Virus record (IMG/VR): IMGVR_UViG_3300037502_003174
Location: 1-57,094 of that record
From: a virus
Strand: one strand, 5' to 3'
Length of the DNA: 57,094 bases
A program made the translations under genes and the position numbers. Below, piece by piece: positions 33,578 through 40,214 of the stretch. Numbering within the stretch: position 1 is the first letter of the stretch; the number at the start of each line of letters is the position of its first letter. Under the pieces are notes generated by a model. The model did no database searches. It saw only the letters and a list, made by a program, of their open reading frames with translations, and was not told where the DNA came from.

Positions 33578-33796
33578 ATGACACCAGGACGGAAGGACAG
33601 GGCCTACCGGGAGGCCATGGCGGCGTGCTGCGCCGTCGTCGCGCTCATGGCGGCCGGCTACCTCGATGCCGAGCAGGCCGGGGCGGCGTTCGACGGGGTG
33701 TTCTACCTGTTGGCGGCCTACACCGGAGGCAACGCGGCGGAGTGGTTCGCCCGGAGACCTACCGGGGCGGCCCCTCCGCCGGCCTCTACGGCGTGA
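33578..33796 (+). CDS. Small two-helix membrane protein, holin-like
   Basis: ATG 33578 has a GGGGAGGATCG site. The 72 residues carry two hydrophobic helices, AACCAVVALMAAGYL and FDGVFYLLAAYTGGNAAEWFA, with a short acidic turn. The YTGGNAAEW ending of the second helix recurs in small membrane proteins and holin candidates of other phages. It is a lone plus-strand gene between the early and late blocks. No phage-type promoter was seen just upstream. Confidence 0.55.
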   Translation: MTPGRKDRAYREAMAACCAVVALMAAGYLDAEQAGAAFDGVFYLLAAYTGGNAAEWFARRPTGAAPPPASTA

Positions 33797-33982
33797 TCAG
33801 CCGAACGGCAGCGACGGCGGGGTCGGAGCCTCGGCCCGGCGCTCGATCAGCTCGTCGAGGGCGGCCAGGACGCCCAGGTTGTCTTCGTAGTCCGGATCGC
33901 TCCACCGATCGGGGCGGGTCAGGGCCTCGGCGCGCTCGCGGAGATCGCGGAGGCGGTCCAGGGTGAGGCGGTCAGCGGCCAT
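33797..33982 (-). CDS. Small helical protein at the end of the early block
   Basis: The 61 residues from ATG 33982 (LTLDRLRDLRERAEALTRPDRW...NLGVLAALDELIERRAE) form two amphipathic helices and a Pro-rich end. It overlaps the previous gene by 11 nt and ends just at the stop of the convergent membrane gene. Function unknown. Confidence 0.5.
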   Translation of the reverse strand: MAADRLTLDRLRDLRERAEALTRPDRWSDPDYEDNLGVLAALDELIERRAEAPTPPSLPFG

Positions 33983-34733
33983 CGGACACCCCGGGCGGCG
34001 TGAGGTGGGCGTCGGCGGGGGAGCGGTAGCCGGAGGGCTCGGCGGCGTTGATCGTCGCGGCCTCCAGGGTGACCGTGGTCGGCCGCAGGTCGGCCGGCGT
34101 GATCTCGGGAATGACGCAGCGCATCAGCGGATGGGTGCTCCGGGAGGTGGGGTTCTTCGGGGCTGAGTGGATCCCGGTGCCCCCGCCGAGCGCGGGGGCC
34201 TCCGGGGTCAGGCAAGCCGTGTGGCGCATCCCGTCGGACTCCGCCCGGACGCCCGGGCCGACGTCAAACTCCGGCTCAGCGGGCGCGGGGCGGACCGGTC
34301 CGCCACCAGACCGGCCGATCTCGACGAGGCGTTCGTACTCGGGGGTCAAGCGGTAGATCGTCACGCCCCGCCTGGCGTCCCGGTCGCGAATGACGCCGGG
34401 CCCGACCTCGATCCTCCGCCTGCCGTCCGACACGTAGGTCAGCGCGCGGTGCTCGGCGGCCAGCTCGCGCACGCCGCGGGCCAGGTCCCGCCAGTCCGCG
34501 GCATCCAGTCCCAGAGCGGCGGCGACCTCGGTCAGCTCGTTTCGGAGCGACGTGGCCTCGGCCACGAGCTGCTCCGTCTCCGGCGTCAGCCGGAACACCG
34601 CGATCCCCTCCGAGGTGTCGCACTCGACGCCCGGATCGAGCTTCACGCTCTCCAGCGCCGCGAGCTTGGCCCGCTCCGGGGCGTAGTCGTAGTCGTAGTT
34701 CTCGCGGGGATCGCCCGCGCAGTCTCCGTTCAT
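33972..34733 (-). CDS. Unknown early protein, paralogue of the gene at 34849..35085
   Basis: ATG 34733 has an AGGAGGAAGG site. The 253-residue protein starts NGDCAGDPRE, as does its shorter neighbour (NQDCAGDPRE), and both contain an AALGLDAADWRDLARGVR/AALGLDSVDWRDLPRHVR segment. The longer protein also has two similar internal blocks, IAVFRLTPETEQLVAE (~50-65) and VTIYRLTPEYERLVEI (~125-140). No function can be assigned. Confidence 0.55.
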   Translation of the reverse strand: MNGDCAGDPRENYDYDYAPERAKLAALESVKLDPGVECDTSEGIAVFRLTPETEQLVAEATSLRNELTEVAAALGLDAADWRDLARGVRELAAEHRALTYVSDGRRRIEVGPGVIRDRDARRGVTIYRLTPEYERLVEIGRSGGGPVRPAPAEPEFDVGPGVRAESDGMRHTACLTPEAPALGGGTGIHSAPKNPTSRSTHPLMRCVIPEITPADLRPTTVTLEAATINAAEPSGYRSPADAHLTPPGVSDGR

Positions 34734-34826
34734 CCTTCCTCCTTCGTCTCGGCCTTCTCGGCCTTGTTCCACCGGTTGTCTTTCCATTGCGCCCCACACC
34801 ACGGGCAGAACGCGATCTGAAGAAAC
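34701..34826. repeat. Duplicated ~126-bp segment, copy 1
   Basis: Bases 34701..34826 match 35053..35178 at a constant 352-bp offset, with roughly one mismatch in ten. The unit covers the start of the DCAGDPRE gene and the end of the CPWC zinc-ribbon gene before it. Synonymous-looking differences suggest an old tandem duplication. Confidence 0.8.
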
Positions 34827-34852
34827 GCTTCACGCGCCCAGTCGATGATCAC
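34730..34852 (-). CDS. Truncated zinc-ribbon paralogue, 40 residues
   Basis: GTG 34852 overlaps the stop of the previous gene as GTGA. The product (WAREAFLQIAFCPWCGAQW...) repeats the last 31 residues of the protein at 35082..35384, with two changes, behind a new 9-residue start. It keeps a single CPWC knuckle. It seems to be the remnant of a tandem duplication that is still translationally coupled at both ends. Confidence 0.5.
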   Translation of the reverse strand: MIIDWAREAFLQIAFCPWCGAQWKDNRWNKAEKAETKEEG

Positions 34853-35085
34853 CCAGGCCAGGTCACGGCGGCCAGCGACCGGACATGCCTGGGCAGGTCG
34901 CGCCAGTCGACCGAATCCAGGCCCAGGGCAGCGCCGATCTCGGTCAGGGCACCCAGGTAGGCCATCGCGTCGTTATCGGCGTTGAGCAGCGCCTGGAAGG
35001 TCAGATCCGCTCTCACCGGCCCGAGGTTGACGACCTCGTCGTTGTCGTTTTCCTCGCGGGGATCGCCCGCGCAGTCCTGGTTCAT
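34849..35085 (-). CDS. Small early protein, short paralogue of 33972..34733
   Basis: The 78 residues begin NQDCAGDPREENDND and contain ALTEIGAALGLDSVDWRDLPRHVRSL, both shared with the 253-residue neighbour. The rest of that neighbour is missing, so it is either the ancestral short form or a shortened copy. AGGAGGAAGG precedes ATG 35085. Confidence 0.55.
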   Translation of the reverse strand: MNQDCAGDPREENDNDEVVNLGPVRADLTFQALLNADNDAMAYLGALTEIGAALGLDSVDWRDLPRHVRSLAAVTWPG

Positions 35086-35178
35086 CCTTCCTCCTTCGTC
35101 TCGGCCTTCTCAGCCTTGTGCCACTGGTTGTCTTTCCACTGCGCCCCGCACCACGGACAGAACGCGATCTGCAGGAAC
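35053..35178. repeat. Duplicated ~126-bp segment, copy 2
   Basis: Partner of 34701..34826, offset 352 bp. This copy contains the intact end of the 100-residue zinc-ribbon gene. Confidence 0.8.
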
Positions 35179-35384
35179 GGCGCCGCCTTCGACCACCCCA
35201 CCATCGGGGCGGAGCGCCGAGACTCGCCCGGACGCACGAGGCGGGCGACGATCTGACCGACGCCCACGCCGTGGGTGGTCAGAAACTCCGAAGTCGCGGT
35301 CATCATGTCGCAGCACGCGCCCTCAGCGACCGGCGGGAAGCCCTCCAGCGACTTGAGCATCGCTGTCACGTCCGAGGCTTTCAC
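35082..35384 (-). CDS. Zinc-knuckle early protein, unknown
   Basis: The 100 residues include ACCDMMTATSEFLTTHGVG near 23-41 and FCPWCGAQWKDNQW near 74-87, giving CC and CxxC pairs that could bind one zinc. The end is Lys/Glu-rich. Small CPxCG proteins of phages include restriction-alleviation factors, but the resemblance is too short to assign one. It is coupled to its neighbours by 4-nt overlaps. Confidence 0.55.
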   Translation of the reverse strand: MKASDVTAMLKSLEGFPPVAEGACCDMMTATSEFLTTHGVGVGQIVARLVRPGESRRSAPMVGWSKAAPFLQIAFCPWCGAQWKDNQWHKAEKAETKEEG

Positions 35385-36052
35385 TCGCCCTCCTCTCCGG
35401 CTCCCGCCGGGATCTCGAACAGTCCCTCAGCCTCGCCCGCGTCCTCCGCGTCTCGGCCCCACAGAATCTCGGCCCCCATCGGAAGCGCGTACACCACCCA
35501 GCGGTCCACCGGGAGCCTCGCCCGGATCCACGCCTTCGCCACCGTCTCCGGGGCGCTGCGGGTCCGCGGGGCGGCAATGGCGGCGGGCTTCAGCACCTTG
35601 CGGCCCACGATCTCCCCGGTCAGCTCGATCCCCGACGTCTCATCCTCGGGGTCGGTCCACGTCCACGCCCCGGCGACCTCTACGCCCTCGACGCGGAGCG
35701 GCCGGTAGATGCGCCCGGGGCGCCGCGAGCTGCCCGGCGGACGGTCGAGGGCCTCGGCGAGCGAACCCCGAACCGCGTCCAGCGCAGGCCCAAACAGCGA
35801 CACCGGGACGGGGACCGGGCGCGCCGACTTGCCCCGGCCCTCCCAGGCCGTGAGGTTCCGACGCCGGAACTGGTCCTCGAGGTGGGCGCGGGTCTCGGCC
35901 GTCGACCAGGGACCGTCGATCGTCGCCAGGGCGAACCTCACGAGGCCGCGGTAGTCGTCGTGGACCCGCATCGCCACGCGCGTCGCGTCGTCGCCCACGG
36001 TGCGCCCGTCGATGACCCGGCCCGCCTTCTGGTAGGTGAAGACGGCGATCAA
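35381..36052 (-). CDS. Unknown early protein
   Basis: The 223-residue product starts at ATG 36052, overlapping the previous stop by 4 nt. The N-terminal ~80 residues (IAVFTYQKAGRVIDGRTVGDDATRVAMRVHDDYRG) look like a small alpha/beta domain. The middle has RIYRPLRVEGVEVAGAWTWTDPE, and the tail is acidic. No motif was recognised. It belongs to the operon driven by the promoter at 36740. Confidence 0.55.
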   Translation of the reverse strand: MIAVFTYQKAGRVIDGRTVGDDATRVAMRVHDDYRGLVRFALATIDGPWSTAETRAHLEDQFRRRNLTAWEGRGKSARPVPVPVSLFGPALDAVRGSLAEALDRPPGSSRRPGRIYRPLRVEGVEVAGAWTWTDPEDETSGIELTGEIVGRKVLKPAAIAAPRTRSAPETVAKAWIRARLPVDRWVVYALPMGAEILWGRDAEDAGEAEGLFEIPAGAGEEGE

Positions 36053-36381
36053 GCGACACGCTCGACGTGCTTCCGGCAGACGCCGTCGGCTTCCTCGAAG
36101 ATTTCCGAGTACTGGACGCCGAGCAGCTCCGCGAGGGTCGCCCGCACCGCGTCCCGGCGCGAGTCCGACGTCTCGGTCGCCTCCGCCAGCACGCCGCCGG
36201 CAACCGCCGTGAACAGGTCAGAGGCCAGCCGAACCGCCAGCTCCGGCCCGCCACCGACGCTCCTGACCCGCGCCTCGATGTGGAGGGCCATGCGGGTCGC
36301 CTCATCCTTGATCCAGGCGTCGATCCCGTCGTCGTTCAACTTCGGGCCGCTCGTCTTGCCGGCCTTCACCGGGCGCCCCAC
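36049..36381 (-). CDS. Unknown helical early protein
   Basis: The 110-residue protein has a basic, Gly/Pro start (GRPVKAGKTSGPK) and then helices with DAWIKDEATRMALHIEARVRS and SDLFTAVAGGVLAEA. It overlaps the lipoprotein gene by 16 nt. Function unknown. Confidence 0.5.
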   Translation of the reverse strand: MGRPVKAGKTSGPKLNDDGIDAWIKDEATRMALHIEARVRSVGGGPELAVRLASDLFTAVAGGVLAEATETSDSRRDAVRATLAELLGVQYSEIFEEADGVCRKHVERVA

Positions 36382-36698
36382 GGCCAGCGGCGGGGCACGT
36401 TGCCCGTCTTCTCACCGGTCACAGGGTCGACGCAGTAGGGCGCGGAGCGGTTCGCGTCCTCGTCTTGGTCATACTGGCACTTTTCGCCGTTGGGGCAGCG
36501 TCCCATCCGGACACAGGGGATCCCTGTCTCGGCGTAGACCCCATCTACGCCCGGGTCATCGACCACCGGATCTGGCACCGGTCGGGCCGGCTTCCGGATG
36601 CGGAGCGTCTCGCCAGAATCGGCCTCCGACCAGACGTCAGACTCAGGGGCCACAGCCTCGGAACAGGCCACCAGGGCGGCCAGGAAGAACCAGCGCAT
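36366..36698 (-). CDS. Cys-rich lipoprotein, first gene of an operator-controlled operon
   Basis: The protein (110 residues, ATG 36698, GGAGGCGCTC site) starts with a short signal ending in a lipobox, LVACS, lipidation Cys at residue 12. The mature part is acidic and then has CVRMGRCPNGEKCQY...YCVDP, a disulphide-type motif common in secreted proteins of Myxococcota. It is probably exported and anchored in the envelope, possibly for superinfection exclusion or host-surface alteration. It is expressed from the promoter at 36740. Confidence 0.65.
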   Translation of the reverse strand: MRWFFLAALVACSEAVAPESDVWSEADSGETLRIRKPARPVPDPVVDDPGVDGVYAETGIPCVRMGRCPNGEKCQYDQDEDANRSAPYCVDPVTGEKTGNVPRRWPWGAR

Positions 36699-36712
36699 GA
36701 GCGCCTCCAGTC

Positions 36713-36731
36713 GCCAGGGTCCATCCCCAGC
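36713..36731 (-). promoter_or_regulatory. 5'-terminal leader stem-loop (lipoprotein operon)
   Basis: On the minus strand GCTGGGG (36731-36725) pairs with CCCTGGC (36719-36713), including two G-U wobbles, around an ATGGA loop in a GGATGGAC context. The predicted transcript start is about 36733, so the stem is at the RNA's 5' end. Confidence 0.5.
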
Positions 36732-36739
36732 GTGCCCAG

Positions 36740-36768
36740 AGCTTACACCGCGCGCGATTATCGCGCAA
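36740..36768 (-). promoter_or_regulatory. Promoter with dyad operator (family member 3)
   Basis: On the minus strand TTGCGC (36768-36763), 17 bp, TAAGCT (36745-36740). The dyad TGCGCGATAATCGCGCG spans 36767-36751. It lies 7 bp beyond a terminator (36775..36803) and drives the operon from 36698 down to 33797. Confidence 0.75.
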
Positions 36769-36774
36769 CGGAAA

Positions 36775-36803
36775 ACGCCCCGGCTTGTCAAGGCGCGGGG
36801 CGT
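36775..36803 (-). terminator. Factor-independent terminator after the deoxyribosyltransferase-like gene
   Basis: An 8-bp perfect stem, ACGCCCCG (36775-36782) with CGGGGCGT (36796-36803), is followed on the minus strand by TTTTCC. It isolates the upstream operon from the promoter that starts 7 bp later. Confidence 0.8.
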
Positions 36804-36859
36804 TCGGTGCGTTGGAGGCTGGTTGTCACGTCGTCGTTACAGAACCCACGCCGGACGCT

Positions 36860-37297
36860 TCAGCAGGTGGCAGACGTCCGAAAGCGCCGGGCGCCCTCGC
36901 CTTCATGGCAGCGCAACCAGCCCGAGGCATCCTCGACCCGGGCCGCGGGCGTCCCGTCCATTGACGTCGCCCACTTGTAATCCAGTCGGAACGCCACCAG
37001 TTCCCGCCTCATCCCCTCGGTGGGGGCCCCGCTGGCGGGCAGCCGCACCCAGATCTCCCCGCCGGACTTTGCCACCCATGACGCGAGCTGTTCAGCCGCT
37101 TTGAGCCCGGCTTCACGCTCGTCAGGCACGTCGTCCCGGCCCATCCCTCCGGCCTCGATCGTCGCGTGCACCACCGGCAGGCGGCCGGTGCGCAGCGCCA
37201 CCCGAGCCATCGTCATCGCGATCGCCACGTTCGCCGCGCGGTCCTCCTCAGTCTCGGCCCGGTAGGGCGCGCAGATGTACGCCAGGGGTCGCAGCAT
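36860..37297 (-). CDS. Nucleoside 2-deoxyribosyltransferase-like protein (DUF4406/DUF7768 type)
   Basis: The 145 residues open with LAYICAPYRAETEEDRAANVAIAMTMARVAL, which matches the first strand and helix of deoxyribosyltransferase-like phage proteins. Further along is PVVHATIEAGGMGRDDVPDEREAGLKAAEQLASW; in related enzymes this region holds active-site acid residues. A role in nucleotide salvage or modification is plausible. ATG 37297 follows AAGAAGGTG. Confidence 0.65.
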   Translation of the reverse strand: MLRPLAYICAPYRAETEEDRAANVAIAMTMARVALRTGRLPVVHATIEAGGMGRDDVPDEREAGLKAAEQLASWVAKSGGEIWVRLPASGAPTEGMRRELVAFRLDYKWATSMDGTPAARVEDASGWLRCHEGEGARRFRTSATC

Positions 37298-37335
37298 GTG
37301 TCACCTTCTTTCTTTGGTTGTTCGTCAGGTATCGC

Positions 37336-37360
37336 CGATGTGCCAAAAAATGGCACATCG
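37336..37360. promoter_or_regulatory. 10-bp perfect dyad with A5/T5 loop
   Basis: CGATGTGCCA (37336-37345) and TGGCACATCG (37351-37360) flank AAAAA. It sits in the gap between two minus-strand genes, which is AT-richer than the rest of the window. There is no T-run after the stem, so an operator or RNA hairpin is more likely than a terminator. Confidence 0.5.
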
Positions 37361-37384
37361 ACAGAGCAGCGCGCCCGCCCAGCC

Positions 37385-37864
37385 TCAGCCAGCGGCGCGC
37401 GTCGTCTCGGCTTCGGCGGCGCTCGGCTCGCCGTCCTCCGGATTGTCGCCGGCACGCGGCTTTCGACCGATCCGCGGTCGGATCTCCACCCAGGCCAAGA
37501 ACAGCGCCTCCGGCGTCGGGTAGTCGCGGGACGGGCGGTAGTAGCGGCCCGCGCGTCGGATGAGCCCCGCCTCGTAGACCGCGAGCAGCGTGGCGGCGAT
37601 CCAGTGGCGCGTGCACCCGCTGGTCTCGATCCGCCGGTGGATGTCCACGGGCTGCGCCGGGCTGATCTGAAACAGCGTCTGGAACACGAGCAGGGCGTGA
37701 TCCGGCCTCGCGCAGTCCCGGTGCGCCGCGCCCCGGCCGATCACCGCCCGGACGCGCCAGCCTCGGTACATCCGCCGCCCACAAAGGCAACACTCCGCCG
37801 ACGGCTGATCGAGCAGGAACTCGCGGCCGATGGCTACCCCGTCTCGGGTCATCATCGCCGTCAT
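37385..37864 (-). CDS. Zinc-finger/winged-helix early protein, unknown
   Basis: The 159-residue protein starts at ATG 37864 (GGAGGCCCC site), overlapping the preceding gene by 4 nt. It has ECCLCGRRMYRGWRVRAVIGRGAAHRDC near residues 23-50, a CxxC...HxxC zinc site. A helical part (ETSGCTRHWIAATLLAVYEAGLIRRAGRYYRPS) resembles a winged helix. It may bind nucleic acid; nothing more specific is visible. Confidence 0.55.
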   Translation of the reverse strand: MTAMMTRDGVAIGREFLLDQPSAECCLCGRRMYRGWRVRAVIGRGAAHRDCARPDHALLVFQTLFQISPAQPVDIHRRIETSGCTRHWIAATLLAVYEAGLIRRAGRYYRPSRDYPTPEALFLAWVEIRPRIGRKPRAGDNPEDGEPSAAEAETTRAAG

Positions 37865-38496
37865 GGGGCCTCCCCGGGCGCCTGGCGGGTCGAGCGCAGC
37901 GGCGGGCGCTGCCACCGGAGGTAGGGGCCGTTCACTGTCGGGCCGCCCCAGCCGCGGAGCCAGTGGGCGACGATGCACTCGCTCCGGGCCGTCCCGCCGC
38001 GATCAAAGCTCGGCCGGGGACAGACCGGCCACCACTTCAGGATCGGATGCTCCTCGTGCAGCGGCGCCCGCTCGTCGGCGGCCAGGAACGGCATCGGGAG
38101 CAGGTACGCCACCTGCGGCGCGACCTGCAGGCCGGCGCGGACGTGGTCGATCGCCGTCGAGAACGGCGGGTTGCCGATGACCATGATCGGCTGCCGGGCC
38201 TCCAGCTGGAGGCGCCGCCGGGGCTCGCTGAGGGCGTCGAGGAAGTCCCCGTCACCCAGGTAGCGGAACCCCGGGCGCCCGAGGAGGCGGGCTTTCCCAG
38301 GGGCCTGCGGGTCCAGGTCGCCTGCGAGGACGACGGCGCCGGCGTCGAGGAGGGCCTCGGCGATCGCCCCGCCGCCGAGGTGGGGCTCAAGCACGACGTC
38401 GCCGGGGCGGATGCGGAGCGTCGAGACGATCGCCCGGGCGAGGGCGAGCGGGGTGTAGTGGGCCTCCAGGGCCGCGGGGTCGCGCTGCTCAGACAT
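37861..38496 (-). CDS. N6-adenine methyltransferase-like protein
   Basis: Motifs of adenine methyltransferases appear in the order motif X/I then IV. They are EAHYTP (11-16), DVVLEPHLGGGAIAEAL (33-49) and the catalytic MVIGNPPFS (105-113). At 211 residues with a short C-terminal part it lacks an obvious recognition domain. It may be a compact DNA or rRNA-type methyltransferase. ATG 38496 overlaps the upstream gene by 8 nt. Confidence 0.75.
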   Translation of the reverse strand: MSEQRDPAALEAHYTPLALARAIVSTLRIRPGDVVLEPHLGGGAIAEALLDAGAVVLAGDLDPQAPGKARLLGRPGFRYLGDGDFLDALSEPRRRLQLEARQPIMVIGNPPFSTAIDHVRAGLQVAPQVAYLLPMPFLAADERAPLHEEHPILKWWPVCPRPSFDRGGTARSECIVAHWLRGWGGPTVNGPYLRWQRPPLRSTRQAPGEAP

Positions 38497-38935
38497 TGGT
38501 CGCCCCCTGAACGAGAGACACACAGGTCAGGTCGATCTCGGGATCTGGCGTCAACTCAAGCCCAGAGCGCCGGACGTCGCACCCGGGAAACTGGCAGAGC
38601 GCGCCGGGCGCGTAGGGATAGCCCTCGCACATTCTTGGCCGAACCTTGTACACCGTACACTTCCGCGATTCCCGATCGAAGTGCCGACAGGTGAACGTGA
38701 CCGGGCTCGTGTCAGTTTCAGGGATTGGAATCAGCATGTCGGCGAGGAACTGGCTTTCCTCAACATCGGACCGGCCAGCGCGAGGAGCGGCGGTCCGGAA
38801 CTCACCGGATCGGGCGCGCTCTCTCCATTCCTCGAACTCTGCGACGGTCCGGCCCGCCACCCACAGAGTGAAGCCTTCACAGCATCGACCGGTGCATCGG
38901 CCCGTGCAGGGATTCGGGTTGTCACTGTCAGACAT
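38489..38935 (-). CDS. YkgJ-type Cys-cluster protein
   Basis: The 148-residue product has C10, C14, C18 and C19 at its start (TGRCTGRCCEGF). A second cluster follows: FTCRHFDRESRKCTVYKVRPRMCEGYPY and a final CQFPGCDVR. This arrangement is that of the YkgJ/zinc-iron-chelating family, thought to bind a metal. Role in the phage unknown. Confidence 0.7.
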   Translation of the reverse strand: MSDSDNPNPCTGRCTGRCCEGFTLWVAGRTVAEFEEWRERARSGEFRTAAPRAGRSDVEESQFLADMLIPIPETDTSPVTFTCRHFDRESRKCTVYKVRPRMCEGYPYAPGALCQFPGCDVRRSGLELTPDPEIDLTCVSLVQGATNV

Positions 38936-39416
38936 GCCAGCCTCCGGGAAGGCGCGCCACGCACGCCGCTTGGATCTCAGGGGTGGGGCGCCACAGACCG
39001 AGACGGCCGGACGCGCGGACGGGTTCGTCGAGCGCGACGACGCCGCGGAGCACCCAGGCCAGCGGGCCGGCCCACCATCCCTCTTGGCCGTCGGGCAGCC
39101 GGTCCAGCCCGTCGCGCACGTCCTCGACGACGGCCGCACCGATGATCGCCCCGCAGGTCAGGCCCCAGGCCGGGGAGGAGAAGCGGACGGTACGGCTCCG
39201 CACTCCCCAGCTATGGAGGGCGGGCGTCGGATGATCCAGAGAGGCGCGATCCGGCTTCGCGCTGGCGTGGATCCAGATCGCGAACGGGCCGTCCTTCAAC
39301 TGGAACGGCCGCCACGTCCGGTTCTCGATGCGCTTCGAGCCATGAACGATGGCGCTTGCCCATGGCTGCATGACGCTCAGGGCATGCTCCGGCACGCGAT
39401 CAGAACGCGATGTCAT
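38928..39416 (-). CDS. ASCH-domain protein
   Basis: ATG 39416 is preceded by GGAGGGTGACG and overlaps the phosphatase gene by 17 nt. The 162 residues contain ALSVMQPWASAIVHGSKRIENRTWRPF and FAIWIHASAKPD, the PUA-like ASCH core, which binds RNA or modified nucleotides. A GAIIGAAVVEDV strand follows, as in the family. It may recognise modified bases; other phages also encode such proteins. Confidence 0.75.
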   Translation of the reverse strand: MTSRSDRVPEHALSVMQPWASAIVHGSKRIENRTWRPFQLKDGPFAIWIHASAKPDRASLDHPTPALHSWGVRSRTVRFSSPAWGLTCGAIIGAAVVEDVRDGLDRLPDGQEGWWAGPLAWVLRGVVALDEPVRASGRLGLWRPTPEIQAACVARLPGGWHV

Positions 39417-40140
39417 CGTCACCCTCCACCACCTGGGCCGGCCACTCGCGCCAGATGACGCAGACCGCCGCGTTGTCGCGCTTCCACATCGGTTCATCGC
39501 CGCCGAACTCCGCCTTGCTGGCGGCCATGATCTCGGCGGCGGGCGCGGGCTTGGCGCGCTCGAACGCGATCCGGGCCTTCTCGGCCAGCCAAGCGGCGGC
39601 CTCCAGCTCGTCGCGCTCGTGCTGCGGGTGCCCGCTCCAGACGCCATCCGTCGCCAGGATCAGCATCTCGCCCGGCTTCAGCGTCCCGATCATCGTCACC
39701 TGACCCAGGTCCCGCCGGGGCGGCGGGAGGCGGCGTAGCGTCTCCGCCCGCTCCTCGACGAGCACGTCACCCACGGCCCACGCCCAGACCTCCGAGGGCT
39801 CGTTCCACGCGGGAGCCGTCACCAGGACGGCGCCGATGCACGTCTTCGGGGCGTCGCGCGGGATCGGGTCCAGGTGCCCGAGGCGGGCGGCGGTGTCTGC
39901 GGTGTCGGCCATCTGGGTCAGAAAGCGGGCCGAGGGGCGGTCGCCCGCCCAGTGCTGCGCCTGGCGGCTCGCCTCCACCACCCAGGCCCAGGCGGCGGCC
40001 TGGGCGGCCCATTCGCTGCCGTGGTGGCTGCCAAGCCCATCACAGACGGCGGCGACGATGCCGTCGGCGAGGTGCAGCGCGGCGATCGCATCCTGTTGTA
40101 CCGACCGACCGCCAAGGTCGGTCGCGGTGTCGAAGTCCAT
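39400..40140 (-). CDS. PP2C-type protein phosphatase
   Basis: The 246-residue protein shows the metal-ligand motifs of PP2C (PPM) Ser/Thr phosphatases. They are GGRSVQQD (10-17), VCDGLGSHHGS (32-42), WAVGD (121-125), ILATDGVW (161-168) and KRDNAAV (220-226). It should remove phosphate from Ser/Thr of host or phage proteins. It is the first gene after the promoter at 40184, so strongly and independently controlled. Phage-encoded PP2C is unusual; phosphatases in phages are mostly of the lambda/PPP type. Confidence 0.8.
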   Translation of the reverse strand: MDFDTATDLGGRSVQQDAIAALHLADGIVAAVCDGLGSHHGSEWAAQAAAWAWVVEASRQAQHWAGDRPSARFLTQMADTADTAARLGHLDPIPRDAPKTCIGAVLVTAPAWNEPSEVWAWAVGDVLVEERAETLRRLPPPRRDLGQVTMIGTLKPGEMLILATDGVWSGHPQHERDELEAAAWLAEKARIAFERAKPAPAAEIMAASKAEFGGDEPMWKRDNAAVCVIWREWPAQVVEGDDDIAF

Positions 40141-40153
40141 TCGATGCTCCGGG

Positions 40154-40175
40154 GCGCCGGGGCCGTTCCCGACGC
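40154..40175 (-). promoter_or_regulatory. 5'-terminal leader stem-loop (phosphatase operon)
   Basis: On the minus strand GCGTCGGG (40175-40168) pairs with CCCGGCGC (40161-40154), with one U-G wobble and a 6-nt loop. The predicted transcript start is about 40177. Confidence 0.5.
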
Positions 40176-40183
40176 CTGCACGG

Positions 40184-40212
40184 AGCCTAGCACCGGCGCG
40201 CTAAGCGCGCAA
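40184..40212 (-). promoter_or_regulatory. Promoter with dyad operator (family member 4)
   Basis: On the minus strand TTGCGC (40212-40207), 17 bp, TAGGCT (40189-40184). The dyad TGCGCGCTTAGCGCGCC covers 40211-40195. It drives the PP2C phosphatase and the genes after it down to the terminator at 36775. Confidence 0.8.
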
Positions 40213-40214
40213 CG

